The notes under the pieces are model-generated. The model saw nothing but the letters and a program-made list of their open reading frames with translations. It was not told the origin of the DNA and searched no databases. Positions 53,025-61,893 of a stretch of 64,000 nucleotides of DNA are shown piece after piece. Numbering within the stretch: the stretch's first letter is position 1; each line of letters starts with the position of its first letter. The position numbers and the translations under genes are program-made. The DNA is from Anaerolineae bacterium (lineage in GTDB: Bacteria; Chloroflexota; Anaerolineae; Promineifilales; Promineifilaceae), in contig JAHDWJ010000002.1 in assembly GCA_023384415.1 (NCBI GenBank), positions 1 to 64,000 on the forward strand, in the 5' to 3' direction.

Positions 53025-53190
53025 TGCACACATTATTAATGCGTACATCTGGCGGTCAACGAGAGGCATTATAGCACGGGCGTACTATCAGGGCAACCTG
53101 TTTAGATTAAAAAATTCGTCTTTTTCACGCCCTCTGGGGAATCCGCACAAAGGGAGCAAGAGGGATGGCTAAGTGTAAAATTGTTTACAC

Positions 53191-54018
53191 TTATTTTCGT
53201 TTATCGGCTACGGCAAATAGCTCGCGCTCAAAAAACCAACGGAAAGGGGGAACATCAAAAGCCAGGCGGCGTAATCCGGCCATGAGAAAATTCTCTTGCC
53301 GATTCTGGGGGGGACTGTCCAACCACACTTTGGCCTGGAAGCCGGCCGCTGCCAACACCCGTTTCAGGCCAAATAAATCTTGTTCGTTGACGTGGACATC
53401 CTGGTTAGCCGGGGTAATGGCTCTGGGGTCCCTGGGATAGTTGGCCCCCTGCCCCAACAAAATCCGCACCCGGCGCACCCAGGGATAAGCATACACATCA
53501 TACCAGCGATTAGGAGCGGTATGCACTACCAGCCGCCCATCTGGTTTCAGGACGCGATGGATGTCAAGCAGCGCTTCGTGCAGTTCCCAGGGGTAAAGGT
53601 GTTCGACCACATCAAAAAGCAAGATACGGTCAAAGTAGCCGCTGGGAAAAGGCAGTTTTTTAGCATCGGCCAGGCAGATACCGGTTTTATACGTTTGTTC
53701 GGGGTGGGCCTGGATATGCCCCTGGATGACTTCTCGGCTCATTTGCATGGCAACTTCGGCGTAATCTATGCCGTAGGCTTCGACCCCAATTTCCATACAG
53801 TGGCGGATAATTTCGCCGCGGCCGCAGCCCACATCCAGCACCCGCATCCCTGGGCCTACCCCAGCCACGGCAAACGCATCCCGCAGCCGCCGCGACAAAT
53901 GCTGCCCCTCTGATTCCAGAAAGACATCATACCCTTCACAGGCCGTTAAAAAATATTCCTCTGTGTAAAGTGTAGAGGGTAAAGATCGTTTCTCGTTTTC
54001 AGTCGTCTCAGTTGCCAT
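53191..54018 (-). CDS. SAM-dependent class I methyltransferase
   Basis: 275 residues from the ATG at 54018, placed by a strong promoter 9 bp upstream; the longer open frame to 54105 crosses that promoter. The Rossmann motifs are V-L-D-V-G-C-G-R-G-E (motif I), a following acidic loop GIDYAE, FDRILLFDVVEHLYPW and LDIHRVLKPDGRLVVHT, typical of Methyltransf_11/25. The substrate is unknown. The C-terminal part has AAGFQAKVWLDSPPQNRQ. No functional link to nrdR is evident apart from orientation. Confidence 0.88.
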   Translation of the reverse strand: MATETTENEKRSLPSTLYTEEYFLTACEGYDVFLESEGQHLSRRLRDAFAVAGVGPGMRVLDVGCGRGEIIRHCMEIGVEAYGIDYAEVAMQMSREVIQGHIQAHPEQTYKTGICLADAKKLPFPSGYFDRILLFDVVEHLYPWELHEALLDIHRVLKPDGRLVVHTAPNRWYDVYAYPWVRRVRILLGQGANYPRDPRAITPANQDVHVNEQDLFGLKRVLAAAGFQAKVWLDSPPQNRQENFLMAGLRRLAFDVPPFRWFFERELFAVADKRK

Positions 54019-54027
54019 AAGGCGTGC

Positions 54028-54056
54028 ATTATAAGACAGGGTAGAACCATCGTCAA
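54028..54056 (-). promoter_or_regulatory. Strong sigma70-type promoter giving a near-leaderless mRNA
   Basis: On the minus strand: TTGACG (54051-54056), 17 bp, TATAAT (54028-54033). The ATG of the methyltransferase begins 9 bp after the -10 box, leaving at most 2-3 nt of untranslated leader and no room for a ribosome-binding site. Confidence 0.8.
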
Positions 54057-54059
54057 AGG

Positions 54060-54126
54060 ATGGCAAGTATGCGAGTATGCGAGTGACCAAGTGGGCAATC
54101 TCCAATCTCTCAATCTCTCAATCTCC
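54060..54126. repeat. Composite word-like tract (GCGAGTATGCGAGTG ... CAATCTCTCAATCTC)
   Basis: GTATGCGAGTATGCGAGTGA is followed by CAAGTGGGCAATCTCCAATC and CTCAATCTCTCAATCTCC. The same two word types recur in the same order at 61775-61893. A GGCGGTCAGCGGTCAGCAGC tract lies at 54197-54216. Confidence 0.8.
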
Positions 54127-54310
54127 CCCTGCAACACCCCTACTGAATATGCGTATAATACCCTGATTACCGCCTTACAATTTCTTGATGGCCGTCGGCG
54201 GTCAGCGGTCAGCAGCCGACGATCAACCCTATTAAAGATCGCCCAAACCATAGCCAAAACTTTTGCCGTGACTCTGCGTACAGTTCAACACAGAGTCAGG
54301 AGTTAATTCG

Positions 54311-54901
54311 GTGGATCAAGAACAAATCTGGTTGGATTTAGCCCGGCAGGGTGACAAAACCGCTTTTGGCAATCTCATTGAAGCGTATCAAGGCCCTGTT
54401 TTTAATCTGGCCTATCGGATGCTGAATAACAGTGGAGAAGCCGAGGAAGCTGCCCAAGAAGCGTTTATTCGCGCTTATACCCGCCTGGACAGTTATGATC
54501 CAGCCCATAAATTCAGCACCTGGATGCTCTCTATTACGTCAAACTATTGTATTGACATTATTCGCAAGCGGCGGGCGATTTTGCTTTCTATAGATGAACC
54601 CCTGCCGCCTCACCCGGCCCTTCACTCGGACAAAGCGAGCAGCCCGGAAGCGCAAACGGTTATGAACGAACAGCAACAGATGGTGCAAACCCTTTTACAG
54701 GAGTTACCGGACGATTACCGGCAGACGGTGGTTTTGCGTTATTGGCATGATCTTTCCTATGAGGAGATCGCCGAGGTAATGCAAACAACGGTCAGTGCGA
54801 TTAAATCCCGCCTGTTCCGTGCCCGGCGTATGTTAGCCCAAACCGGGTTGGAGCTTGGCTTAATTCAACCAGCAGAGATGGCGGCCGCAGAAATGGCTTA
54901 G
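54311..54901 (+). CDS. ECF-family RNA polymerase sigma factor
   Basis: 196 residues, GTG start with CAGGAG 8 bp upstream. Region 2 (FGNLIEAYQGPVFNLAYRML, then EAAQEAFIRAYTRLDSY and FSTWMLSITSNYCIDIIRKRR) binds the -10 and core polymerase. Region 4 (LPDDYRQTVVLRYWHDLSYEEIAEVM, then SAIKSRLFRARRML) binds the -35. A Pro/His-rich linker joins them. It is followed at 66 bp by a zinc-finger anti-sigma and a membrane protein, the usual ECF signalling cassette. Confidence 0.95.
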   Translation: MDQEQIWLDLARQGDKTAFGNLIEAYQGPVFNLAYRMLNNSGEAEEAAQEAFIRAYTRLDSYDPAHKFSTWMLSITSNYCIDIIRKRRAILLSIDEPLPPHPALHSDKASSPEAQTVMNEQQQMVQTLLQELPDDYRQTVVLRYWHDLSYEEIAEVMQTTVSAIKSRLFRARRMLAQTGLELGLIQPAEMAAAEMA

Positions 54902-54921
54902 ATCAGACAAGGAACATCTAA

Positions 54922-54947
54922 GGACTAGAAACCAGAAACTAGAAACT
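54922..54947. repeat. Word-like tract (AGGACTAGAAACCAGAAACTAGAAAC)
   Basis: Near-tandem CTAGAAAC units separate the sigma and anti-sigma genes within the same cassette; the AGGAG site of the anti-sigma gene follows about 10 bp later. Confidence 0.75.
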
Positions 54948-54967
54948 TACATGCGGAGGAGAAGCGG

Positions 54968-55519
54968 ATGGATCACGAAGAGATTTATTTACTCATGATG
55001 GATGCCCTGGATGATGATCTACCAGAAGAGGGGTGGATCAGCCTGGAGGGCCATCTACAGACCTGCACCGCCTGTGCCCAGGAGTGGTACGCCTTGCAAG
55101 CGGTAGAAACCTTGCTCCGCACCACCCCAGCCCTGGCCCCCCCTGTTGATTTGGTGCAGCGAACCCTGGGACGGCTGCCCCACCCGGCTTACCGCACCTG
55201 GGTTATTGGGGCCATCTATGGGCTGCTTTTGCTCAGTGGGGTAATCCCCTTGATGGGGACCGTGCTGCTAGTTACCAGTGTGGGTGCCCCGCTGCTTGAT
55301 CTCACCATTTTGACAGGCATCGCTCGTACAGCCTGGCACATTCTTGAGCTGCTGCCGGTCATGCTCAACGCCTTGCTTAACCTGGCTGGCGCTTTCGTTT
55401 CTGAACAACCAGCCATTGTTGGCATTCTCTTGATGATGGTCGGCATTATCTGGCTGTGGGGCGGCGTTTACAGCCAACTGACAACCCCACAACTGGCGAC
55501 ACAGCAGGTGAGAGCATAA
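54968..55519 (+). CDS. Anti-sigma factor with zinc-finger (zf-HC2) and membrane helices
   Basis: 183 residues. H29-x3-C33-x2-C36 (HLQTCTAC) is the ZAS zinc-binding motif that grips ECF sigma factors. Three hydrophobic stretches fill the C-terminal half (VIGAIYGLLLLSGVIPLMGT, LNALLNLAGAFV region, AIVGILLMMVGIIWLWGGVY), so the ZAS domain is held at the inner face of the membrane. Release of the sigma factor presumably follows an envelope signal. It is 12 bp upstream of the next gene. Confidence 0.88.
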   Translation: MDHEEIYLLMMDALDDDLPEEGWISLEGHLQTCTACAQEWYALQAVETLLRTTPALAPPVDLVQRTLGRLPHPAYRTWVIGAIYGLLLLSGVIPLMGTVLLVTSVGAPLLDLTILTGIARTAWHILELLPVMLNALLNLAGAFVSEQPAIVGILLMMVGIIWLWGGVYSQLTTPQLATQQVRA

Positions 55520-55531
55520 GGAGAAGGTAAG

Positions 55532-56542
55532 ATGAAACGTTTAGGATTTTTGCTTTTACTACTCGCTGTTTTGATGCCGGTTGGTCTGATCAGAGCTGCC
55601 CCCCCGGCAGATCGCATTATCCCGCCTCGGGCCGTGGTGAATGAGGATATTGTCCTGCTGAATGAAGATTTACGGGTTGAAAATGGAGCCACAATTAACG
55701 GCAGCATTATCGTAACCCAGGGGGATGTTTTCATAGCTGGGACGGTCAATGGGGATGTAGTGATCTTCAATGGCGACCTGGAATGGGGGGAAACCGCACA
55801 ATTGCGGGGAGAGTGTGTAATTACCGGTGGGAAGTTGGTCAACCAGAGTACCACCCATGCACCTTGCAAGATTGCGCCAGCTATCCCTGGTTGGGGAATC
55901 TTAAATCAACTGCTAGGACCCCCTACAACTGTGCCTCCGCCGCAATGGCAGTGGGGCATTGGGCGGTTCGTGGGCCGGGTGATGGAAGCGGCCGGGTGGA
56001 CCTTTACGTTGGGGGTATTGGCGTTGGTCATTGCTTCCGTTTTTCCCCGGCAGCTGCACCAGGTCAGTACCGTCGTCAGTGAAAAGCCGGTGGTAAGTGG
56101 CACCGTGGGGCTGCTCACGGGTATTGCTGGGGCGTCGCTCATGGCCCTGTTATCGGCGGTGTTTGGTATTTTGATTCTGGCCTGTGGCCTGGGGCTGTTG
56201 GGTTTCCCGATTGTGATTGTGCTATCGGTAGCCCTGGCCGCGGCCGCGCTCATGGGTTGGGTCGCCATTGGGCACAAAGTAGGGGTATGGCTGGCCGAAC
56301 CGCTTAAACTCAAGAACCCCTCATTACCAACAACGACCGTTATTGGCACCGTTGCCCTCTCCCTGATGGTCGGGCTGCTCCATATTCTGGGCATGGGGTT
56401 TGGTCAATGGCTGCTGATGACCATTGTGGGAGCGGTGGGGTTGGGCGCGGCCGCGCTGACCCAATTTGGTACCCGCCCCTACCCAGTACCAACGGTGGAT
56501 GCGGCTAAGGTCGCGGCCGCGGTAGACAATATGCCCGAATAA
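55532..56542 (+). CDS. Exported polymer-forming (bactofilin-like) membrane protein
   Basis: 336 residues. A signal peptide or first helix (LGFLLLLLAVLMPVGLIRA) is followed by a short right-handed beta-helix of bactofilin type (NEDLRVENGATINGSIIVTQ, then GDVFIAGTVNGDVVIFNGD). Four to five membrane helices (about 145-310) follow. The precise role is unknown. The 12-bp spacing after the anti-sigma gene suggests it is part of, or the output of, the ECF system in the envelope. It has three GCGGCCGC copies and a strong terminator. Confidence 0.8.
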   Translation: MKRLGFLLLLLAVLMPVGLIRAAPPADRIIPPRAVVNEDIVLLNEDLRVENGATINGSIIVTQGDVFIAGTVNGDVVIFNGDLEWGETAQLRGECVITGGKLVNQSTTHAPCKIAPAIPGWGILNQLLGPPTTVPPPQWQWGIGRFVGRVMEAAGWTFTLGVLALVIASVFPRQLHQVSTVVSEKPVVSGTVGLLTGIAGASLMALLSAVFGILILACGLGLLGFPIVIVLSVALAAAALMGWVAIGHKVGVWLAEPLKLKNPSLPTTTVIGTVALSLMVGLLHILGMGFGQWLLMTIVGAVGLGAAALTQFGTRPYPVPTVDAAKVAAAVDNMPE

Positions 56543-56584
56543 CCCCAACCGAGGTACAATTCCCTTCTAACAATCCCTCTAAAA

Positions 56585-56625
56585 ACTCAGAGAAGCCAAA
56601 CGAAATTGGCTTCTCTGAGTTTTTT
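56585..56625 (+). terminator. Intrinsic terminator of the sigma/anti-sigma cassette
   Basis: A perfect 15-bp stem ACTCAGAGAAGCCAA (56585-56599) / TTGGCTTCTCTGAGT (56606-56620), 6-nt loop, followed by T5. Confidence 0.95.
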
Positions 56626-56663
56626 GGCTTTTCCCGTTAAGCCACCCATTTAAGGAGCATTTT

Positions 56664-57872
56664 ATGAACAGCGATTACTTTATCCAACTGGATGAAACCT
56701 ACAGCGCCCACAATTATCACCCCCTCGATGTCGTCATCGAGCGGGCTGAAGGGGCCTGGGTCTACGATGTGGATGGTCACAAATACCTTGACTGCCTGGC
56801 CGCCTACTCCGCCGTCAATCAAGGGCACTGCCACCCCAAAATCAAAGCCGCTATGTTGGCCCAACTCGACAAAGTAACCCTCACCTCACGCGCTTTCCGC
56901 AACGATCAGATGGGGCCATTCCTTAAGGAGTTGTCGGAAATGACCGGCTATGAGATGGCCTTACCCATGAACACCGGCGCTGAAGCAGTCGAAACCGCCA
57001 TCAAAGCCGCCCGCAAATGGGGGTATCGAGTGAAACAGGTTGCCGCCGATCAAGCAGAAATTATCGTCTGCGAAGGCAACTTTCACGGCCGCACCACCAC
57101 CATCGTCGGTTTTTCTTCCGAAGCACAATATAAGGAAGATTTTGGCCCTTTTACTCCTGGGTTTACCCTGATCCCTTATGGCGATTTAGAAGCCCTGCGC
57201 CAGGCAATTACCCCCAACACCGTAGCCTTTATGGTAGAGCCGATTCAGGGTGAAGGCGGCGTGATTGTGCCGCCAGAGGGGTTCCTGAGCGCGGCCGCGG
57301 CCTTGTGCCAGCAAAACAATGTTCTCTTCATTGCCGATGAAATCCAAACCGGTCTGGGGCGCACCGGCAAACTGTTCGCCTGTGACCATGAAGGGGTCCG
57401 TCCCGATATGATCATCATCGGCAAAGCCCTCAGCGGTGGCTATTACCCTGTCTCCGCTGTCATCGCCGACAAATCAATTTTAGGATTGTTCCGCCCCGGT
57501 GATCATGGCAGCACCTTCGGCGGCAACCCATTGGGGGCGGCTGTGGCTCGTGCTGCCTTACAAGTATTACATGAAGAAAAACTAGTGCAGCAATCCCAGG
57601 AACTGGGGGCTTATTTTAAGGGCCGTTTACAGCGGCTTGAGAGCGACCACATCAAAGAAGTGAGAGGGAAAGGGCTGTTCATTGGCGTTGAACTGCACAT
57701 TCCCGCCCGCCGCTTCTGCGAAGCCCTGCGCGACCGGGGCATCTTGTGCAAAGAGACCCACGAAAACGTCATCCGTTTTGCTCCCCCCCTGGTCATCACC
57801 AAAGCAGAGATTGACTGGGCCTTAAGCCACATTGAACCAGTTTTATCAAGCAACGGCGCTGCTGGCAGTTAG
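56664..57872 (+). CDS. rocD: Ornithine--oxo-acid aminotransferase
   Basis: 402 residues. Class III PLP aminotransferase motifs: [59 protein letters not shown] and the PLP lysine in [18 protein letters not shown]. The Y-S-A-V-N-Q-G-H near the N-terminus and YYPVS pattern are those of RocD rather than ArgD. It converts ornithine and 2-oxoglutarate to glutamate semialdehyde, so it drains the product of the arg pathway at 32-37 kb. AAGGAG precedes the ATG. It stands alone between two terminators. Confidence 0.92.
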   Translation: MNSDYFIQLDETYSAHNYHPLDVVIERAEGAWVYDVDGHKYLDCLAAYSAVNQGHCHPKIKAAMLAQLDKVTLTSRAFRNDQMGPFLKELSEMTGYEMALPMNTGAEAVETAIKAARKWGYRVKQVAADQAEIIVCEGNFHGRTTTIVGFSSEAQYKEDFGPFTPGFTLIPYGDLEALRQAITPNTVAFMVEPIQGEGGVIVPPEGFLSAAAALCQQNNVLFIADEIQTGLGRTGKLFACDHEGVRPDMIIIGKALSGGYYPVSAVIADKSILGLFRPGDHGSTFGGNPLGAAVARAALQVLHEEKLVQQSQELGAYFKGRLQRLESDHIKEVRGKGLFIGVELHIPARRFCEALRDRGILCKETHENVIRFAPPLVITKAEIDWALSHIEPVLSSNGAAGS

Positions 57873-57956
57873 TCATTGAAGCATGGTTCAGCGATCTTTA
57901 CAATTTGACCGCCGACCACGATTTTGCCCGTGATGGGCCGTCTACAAACCAATAAA

Positions 57957-57986
57957 AAAGACCCCTCAACCGAGGGGTCTTTCTTT
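57957..57986. terminator. Bidirectional terminator between rocD and groEL
   Basis: AAAGACCCCTC / GAGGGGTCTTT (57957-57967, 57972-57982) with an AACC loop; A6 to the left and TTTCTTT to the right. It serves both converging genes. Upstream of it (57875-57945) is a tract with ACCGCCGACCACG words like those at 4590-4670. Confidence 0.92.
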
Positions 57987-58058
57987 AACTGCTTACAAAA
58001 ATGACAAACTATGCGGGAGCAGCTATCACTTCATCCCTCATAATTCATCCTTCATCCT

Positions 58059-59699
58059 TTAGAAGTCGCCCATGCCACCGCCGGGGGGCATCATTGGAGC
58101 TTTATCCTTTTCCGGAATATCAGTGATCAACGCTTCGGTAGTCAGAATCATAGAGGCAATACTGGCAGCATTTTCCAACGCCCCACGAGTCACTTTGGCC
58201 GGGTCGGTGATCCCTGCTTTGATCATGTTCTCGTATTTGTCGGTTAACACATTGTAGCCAATATTTTTATCCCCTTGTTTTTCCTGCTCACGGGCCACAT
58301 TTTGGATAATAACATCCCCATTCTGGCCGGCATTGGCGGAAATTTTACGCATGGGAGCTAACAAAGCCTGGCGCAAAATGTTCAGACCGGTGCGGATATC
58401 CCCTTCTGGTACTTCCACGCCGTCAAGAACAGGCAGCGCATTGATCAGCGCCACACCGCCACCAGGGACAATCCCTTCTTCTACAGCAGCACGGGTCGCG
58501 CTCAGGGCATCTTCCACCCGGTGTTTCTTCTCTTTTAATTCGACTTCGGTCGCCGCGCCGACGCGGATGATAGCCACACCACCAGCCAATTTGGCCAGAC
58601 GCTCGTTCAGCTTTTCTTTGTCATAGTCAGAGGTGCTGCGCTCGATTTCGGCCCGGATTTGTTCCACGCGCCCCTTAATTTGCGATTCATCCCCAGAACC
58701 ATCTACGACAGTGGTATCATCTTTGGTGGAGACGACTTTGGCGGCCCGGCCCAGGTCACTGATCTGGGTGCTTTCCAGTTTACGCCCCATTTCTTCGGTG
58801 ATCACTTGCCCACCGGTCAGGATGGCGATGTCTTGCAGCATCGCTTTGCGGCGGTCGCCAAAGCCAGGGGCTTTAACCGCCAGGGCGTTGAAGGTGCCGC
58901 GCAATTTGTTCAGCACCAGAGTCGCCAGGGCTTCACCGTCTACATCTTCGGCAATGATGACCAGGCTGCGTTTGCCAATCTGGATCAATTTTTCCAGAAC
59001 CGGCACTAAATCCTGGGCGGAGCTGATTTTCTTGTCATGGATGAGAATATACGGGTCTTCGATGGTTGCTTCCATCGTTTCCGGGTTAGTGATGAAGTAA
59101 GGGCTGATGTAGCCGCGATCAAACTGCATCCCTTCTACATATTCGGTCTCGAATTGCAGACCACGGGATTCTTCAACGGTGATAACCCCATCTTTGCCCA
59201 CTTTGGCCATCACTTCGGCGATCAGTTGGCCGATGGCTTCATCCTGGGCAGAGTTAGAGGCTACAGAGGCGATTTCGTCCATGCTGTCAATCGGCACGGC
59301 CATTTCGCGGATGCGTTGGGATAGGGCACTGACACCTGCTTCGATCCCTCGTTTGAGGAGCATTGGGTTGGCCCCAGCAGCCAGGTTTTTCAACCCTTCG
59401 TTGACGATGCTTTGGGCTAAAACGGTGGCGGTGGTGGTACCGTCCCCGGCGATGTCGTTGGTTTTAGTAGCGGCTTCTTTGAGCAGTTGGGCCCCCATAT
59501 TTTCAAAGGGGTCTTCCAGTTCAACTTCTTTGGCGACGGTGACACCATCATGGGTGACGGTGGGGGCGCCAAATTTTTTGTCTAGGGCGACATTGCGCCC
59601 TTTAGGGCCGAGGGTTGTAGAGACGGCATTGGCTACAGCGTCAATGCCTACTTTTAGTTTGCGACGGGCTTCTTCGGAAAAGATGAGTTGCTTCGCCAT
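58059..59699 (-). CDS. groL: Chaperonin GroEL (Hsp60)
   Basis: 546 residues. Hallmarks are [16 protein letters not shown], the ATP site [25 protein letters not shown] and the C-terminal P-G-G-G-M-G-D-F tail, which is shorter than the usual GGM repeats. It folds proteins in the cytoplasm with GroES. It is the second gene of groESL and has 90 bp between it and groES. It contains no GCGGCCGC, which may reflect codon constraint in a highly expressed gene. Confidence 0.97.
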   Translation of the reverse strand: MAKQLIFSEEARRKLKVGIDAVANAVSTTLGPKGRNVALDKKFGAPTVTHDGVTVAKEVELEDPFENMGAQLLKEAATKTNDIAGDGTTTATVLAQSIVNEGLKNLAAGANPMLLKRGIEAGVSALSQRIREMAVPIDSMDEIASVASNSAQDEAIGQLIAEVMAKVGKDGVITVEESRGLQFETEYVEGMQFDRGYISPYFITNPETMEATIEDPYILIHDKKISSAQDLVPVLEKLIQIGKRSLVIIAEDVDGEALATLVLNKLRGTFNALAVKAPGFGDRRKAMLQDIAILTGGQVITEEMGRKLESTQISDLGRAAKVVSTKDDTTVVDGSGDESQIKGRVEQIRAEIERSTSDYDKEKLNERLAKLAGGVAIIRVGAATEVELKEKKHRVEDALSATRAAVEEGIVPGGGVALINALPVLDGVEVPEGDIRTGLNILRQALLAPMRKISANAGQNGDVIIQNVAREQEKQGDKNIGYNVLTDKYENMIKAGITDPAKVTRGALENAASIASMILTTEALITDIPEKDKAPMMPPGGGMGDF

Positions 59700-59789
59700 G
59701 GTAATTTCTCCTGGATTTTAGTACACGGATGACACAGAGCTGCCTAGATAGTTATTGAGCTTTCTCCATGTTATCTGTAGATGGATTGA

Positions 59790-60086
59790 TTAGCCTTCGA
59801 CAATGGCTAAAATGTCAGATTCTTTGAGGATGAGCAGTTTTTCGTTGTTAATTTTGATTTCCGTACCGGCGTATTTGGCGTAGAGTACGCTGTCACCGAC
59901 CTGGACATCCATGACAATTCGTTTGCCATCATCATCACGGCGACCGGGGCCGGCCGCGATCACGGTACCTTGCTGTGGTTTTTCTTTAGCGGTTTCGGGA
60001 AGTACGAGACCAGAGGCCGTCGTTTGTTCTTGTTCGGTTGGACGCACGACAACGCGGTCGCCTAACGGTTTGAGGTTCGTAGACAT
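59790..60086 (-). CDS. groES: Co-chaperonin GroES (Hsp10)
   Basis: 98 residues from the ATG at 60086, with AAGGAGAT 8 bp upstream; the open frame to 60116 lies before the ribosome-binding site and is rejected. [20 protein letters not shown] at the start, the mobile loop, and [21 protein letters not shown] near the end are typical. It caps GroEL. The promoter TTGACA-N17-TAAAAT and CIRCE lie directly upstream. Confidence 0.96.
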   Translation of the reverse strand: MSTNLKPLGDRVVVRPTEQEQTTASGLVLPETAKEKPQQGTVIAAGPGRRDDDGKRIVMDVQVGDSVLYAKYAGTEIKINNEKLLILKESDILAIVEG

Positions 60087-60151
60087 TGTTACATCTCCTT
60101 TGTATGCGATTAGCAAATTTCAGATGGTGTGAAAACGGGTTTCGAGATTTT

Positions 60152-60178
60152 TTAGCACTCGCACTAAAAGAGTGCTAA
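60152..60178. promoter_or_regulatory. CIRCE element (HrcA operator), perfect
   Basis: TTAGCACTC (60152-60160), 9 bp, GAGTGCTAA (60170-60178): the exact consensus. It lies just downstream of the predicted groES transcription start (about 60183 on the minus strand), so HrcA would block initiation or elongation until heat shock. Confidence 0.97.
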
Positions 60179-60189
60179 AAACTGTGGGG

Positions 60190-60218
60190 ATTTTAACAAT
60201 GGATGGGGGAGATGTCAA
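60190..60218 (-). promoter_or_regulatory. groESL promoter
   Basis: On the minus strand: TTGACA (60213-60218), 17 bp, TAAAAT (60190-60195). It is flanked on both sides by CIRCE elements. Confidence 0.85.
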
Positions 60219-60225
60219 GGGAATT

Positions 60226-60252
60226 TTAGCAATCATGCGCCGAAAGTGCTAA
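60226..60252. promoter_or_regulatory. Second, imperfect CIRCE element
   Basis: TTAGCAATC (60226-60234), 9 bp, AAGTGCTAA (60244-60252). One base differs from consensus in each arm. Its start is 74 bp, about seven helical turns, from that of the perfect element, upstream of the -35 box and in front of the divergent dehydrogenase gene. Confidence 0.8.
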
Positions 60253-60326
60253 TTCTTACAAAGATTTAACACAGGGCTGTTGCTCCCTATTTGCCAGCCC
60301 CCAGGCAAGATCATAAAATCCAGGGT

Positions 60327-61199
60327 ATGAAACCGGCCCCATTTGTCTATTTAGCTCCATCTACGCTGACTGAAGCGTTGGCTTTGCTGCATCAACATGG
60401 GGATGAGGCTAAGATTCTGGCCGGGGGGCAAAGTTTGATCCCGGTGATGAATTTTCGTCTGGCCCAACCATCCCACCTGATTGATCTGAACTTGCTTCAT
60501 GGGTTGGATTTTATCCGGGCAGAGGTAGATGGGTTACACATTGGGGCGATGACCCGGCAGCGGACCGTAGAACGTTCGCCGCTGGTGGCAGCGCTGGCTC
60601 CGCTGGTGCATGAGACGATGCCGTTTATTGCCCACTCGCAAATTCGTAACCGGGGGACATTTGGAGGGAGTATCGCTCATGCAGACCCGGCGGCGGAATT
60701 GCCAGCGGTAGCCCTGGCGCTGAATGCCCGGCTGCGGCTGCAAAAACAGGGGAGTGAACGGTGGCTCGCGGCCGCAGAGTTTTTCACCGGTTTGTTTGCT
60801 ACTGACCTGTCCCCGGATGAAATGCTGACTGAGGTCCTCATCCCCCCTACGCCCCCTGGTATGGTGACGGCGTTTATGGAGTTTGCCCGACGGCATGGGG
60901 ATTATGCCCTGGTGGGGGTCGCGGCCGCGCTTACCTTCACCCCGGATCATACCTGTCGTGAGGCCCGACTAGTCTATTTGAGTGTTGGTGAAATACCCAC
61001 TCTGGCCGTCCAGGCGTCGGCGATGTTGGTGGGGGAGAAGTTAACGGATGAGTTAATAGCGACGGCCGCACACGCGGCCGCGAGCGAAGAAATCGAACCC
61101 AGTGGTGATATCCACGCCACCGCTGCCTACAAACGCCATTTGGCCCAGGTACTGACCCGGCGAGTTTTGCAAAAGGTGAGAGAAAGAGTGGGAGATTAG
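60327..61199 (+). CDS. FAD-binding subunit of a xanthine/CO dehydrogenase-type enzyme
   Basis: 290 residues from the ATG at 60327 (CAGGG upstream). The FAD-binding signatures are ILAGGQSLIPVMNFRLAQP and the T-F-G-G-S-I-A-H-A-D-P-A-A-E-L-P loop (as RGTFGGSIAHADPAAELP). It is the medium subunit of a molybdenum hydroxylase, passing electrons from the Fe-S subunit to FAD. The 2Fe-2S subunit follows 106 bp downstream, but no molybdenum-binding large subunit is next to them. The substrate cannot be inferred. Confidence 0.92.
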   Translation: MKPAPFVYLAPSTLTEALALLHQHGDEAKILAGGQSLIPVMNFRLAQPSHLIDLNLLHGLDFIRAEVDGLHIGAMTRQRTVERSPLVAALAPLVHETMPFIAHSQIRNRGTFGGSIAHADPAAELPAVALALNARLRLQKQGSERWLAAAEFFTGLFATDLSPDEMLTEVLIPPTPPGMVTAFMEFARRHGDYALVGVAAALTFTPDHTCREARLVYLSVGEIPTLAVQASAMLVGEKLTDELIATAAHAAASEEIEPSGDIHATAAYKRHLAQVLTRRVLQKVRERVGD

Positions 61200-61216
61200 A
61201 GAGTGATGGCGGGCAA

Positions 61217-61266
61217 TGTAGCACAAGTTTCTTACTTGTGCGAGCAAGAAAGAATCTTGCCCTACA
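61217..61266. repeat. Cruciform-like intergenic repeat
   Basis: TGTAG ... CTACA (61217-61221, 61262-61266) encloses two hairpins: GCACAAGT/ACTTGTGC (61221-61228, 61234-61241) and GCAAGA/TCTTGC (61244-61249, 61255-61260). It lies between the two dehydrogenase subunit genes and has no coding potential. Confidence 0.8.
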
Positions 61267-61305
61267 GCCCCAACATATTGAGCAGTGACAAATCAAATTA
61301 CTTAA

Positions 61306-61773
61306 ATGAGCCAACAGACAATCACCCTTACAGTTAATAACCAGGTTTATGAACGAACGGTAGAGCCGCGCCTGCTCCTGAGCGACTTTTTGCGCCATGA
61401 GTTAGGGCTAACCGGCACCCATGTTGGCTGCGAACATGGCGTCTGTGGCGCCTGTACCATTTTGTTCGATGGGGCTGCGGTGCGCTCTTGCCTGATGCTG
61501 GCTGTACAAACTAACGGGCACGAGCTAATGACCGTAGAAGGATTAGCTCCTGGTCCAGATAAACTCCATCCCTTGCAACAAGCATTTCATGAAGCCCATG
61601 CCTTACAATGCGGCTTTTGCACCCCTGGCTTTCTTATGACCTTGCTTCCCTTTCTACAAGAAAACCCCCACCCTACCGAAGCTGAAATCCGTGAAGCCAT
61701 CTCCGGCAATCTATGCCGCTGCACTGGCTACCAACATATCCTCGAAGCCGTGCAGCGGGTTAGTGAGCAATGA
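61306..61773 (+). CDS. 2Fe-2S subunit of a xanthine/CO dehydrogenase-type enzyme
   Basis: 155 residues. The plant-type cluster ligands are C42, C47, C50 and C62; the second, helical cluster uses C102, C105, C137 and C139 (CGFC...CRC). All eight are present and the length is standard for the small subunit. Together with the FAD subunit it forms the electron-transfer half of a molybdenum hydroxylase. The next gene is YitT, so the catalytic large subunit must be encoded elsewhere or the pair serves another partner. Confidence 0.95.
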   Translation: MSQQTITLTVNNQVYERTVEPRLLLSDFLRHELGLTGTHVGCEHGVCGACTILFDGAAVRSCLMLAVQTNGHELMTVEGLAPGPDKLHPLQQAFHEAHALQCGFCTPGFLMTLLPFLQENPHPTEAEIREAISGNLCRCTGYQHILEAVQRVSEQ

Positions 61774-61774
61774 A

Positions 61775-61893
61775 CAATTTGTGAGTGGGCAAGTTTGCGA
61801 GTAGGCGAGTGGGTACTCCCCGCATCTCCACATCTCCGCGTCTCCACCTCCCTTAGTCTCCAATCTTCAGTCTCTCAGTCTCTCAATCTCCCT
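61775..61893. repeat. Composite word-like tract, second copy of the 54060 type
   Basis: GAGTGGGCAAGTTTGCGAGT and AGGCGAGTGGGTACTCCCC are followed by CATCTCCACATCTCCGCGTC and CAGTCTCTCAGTCTCTCAAT, running right up to the YitT ATG. Word types and order match 54060-54126. Confidence 0.8.
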
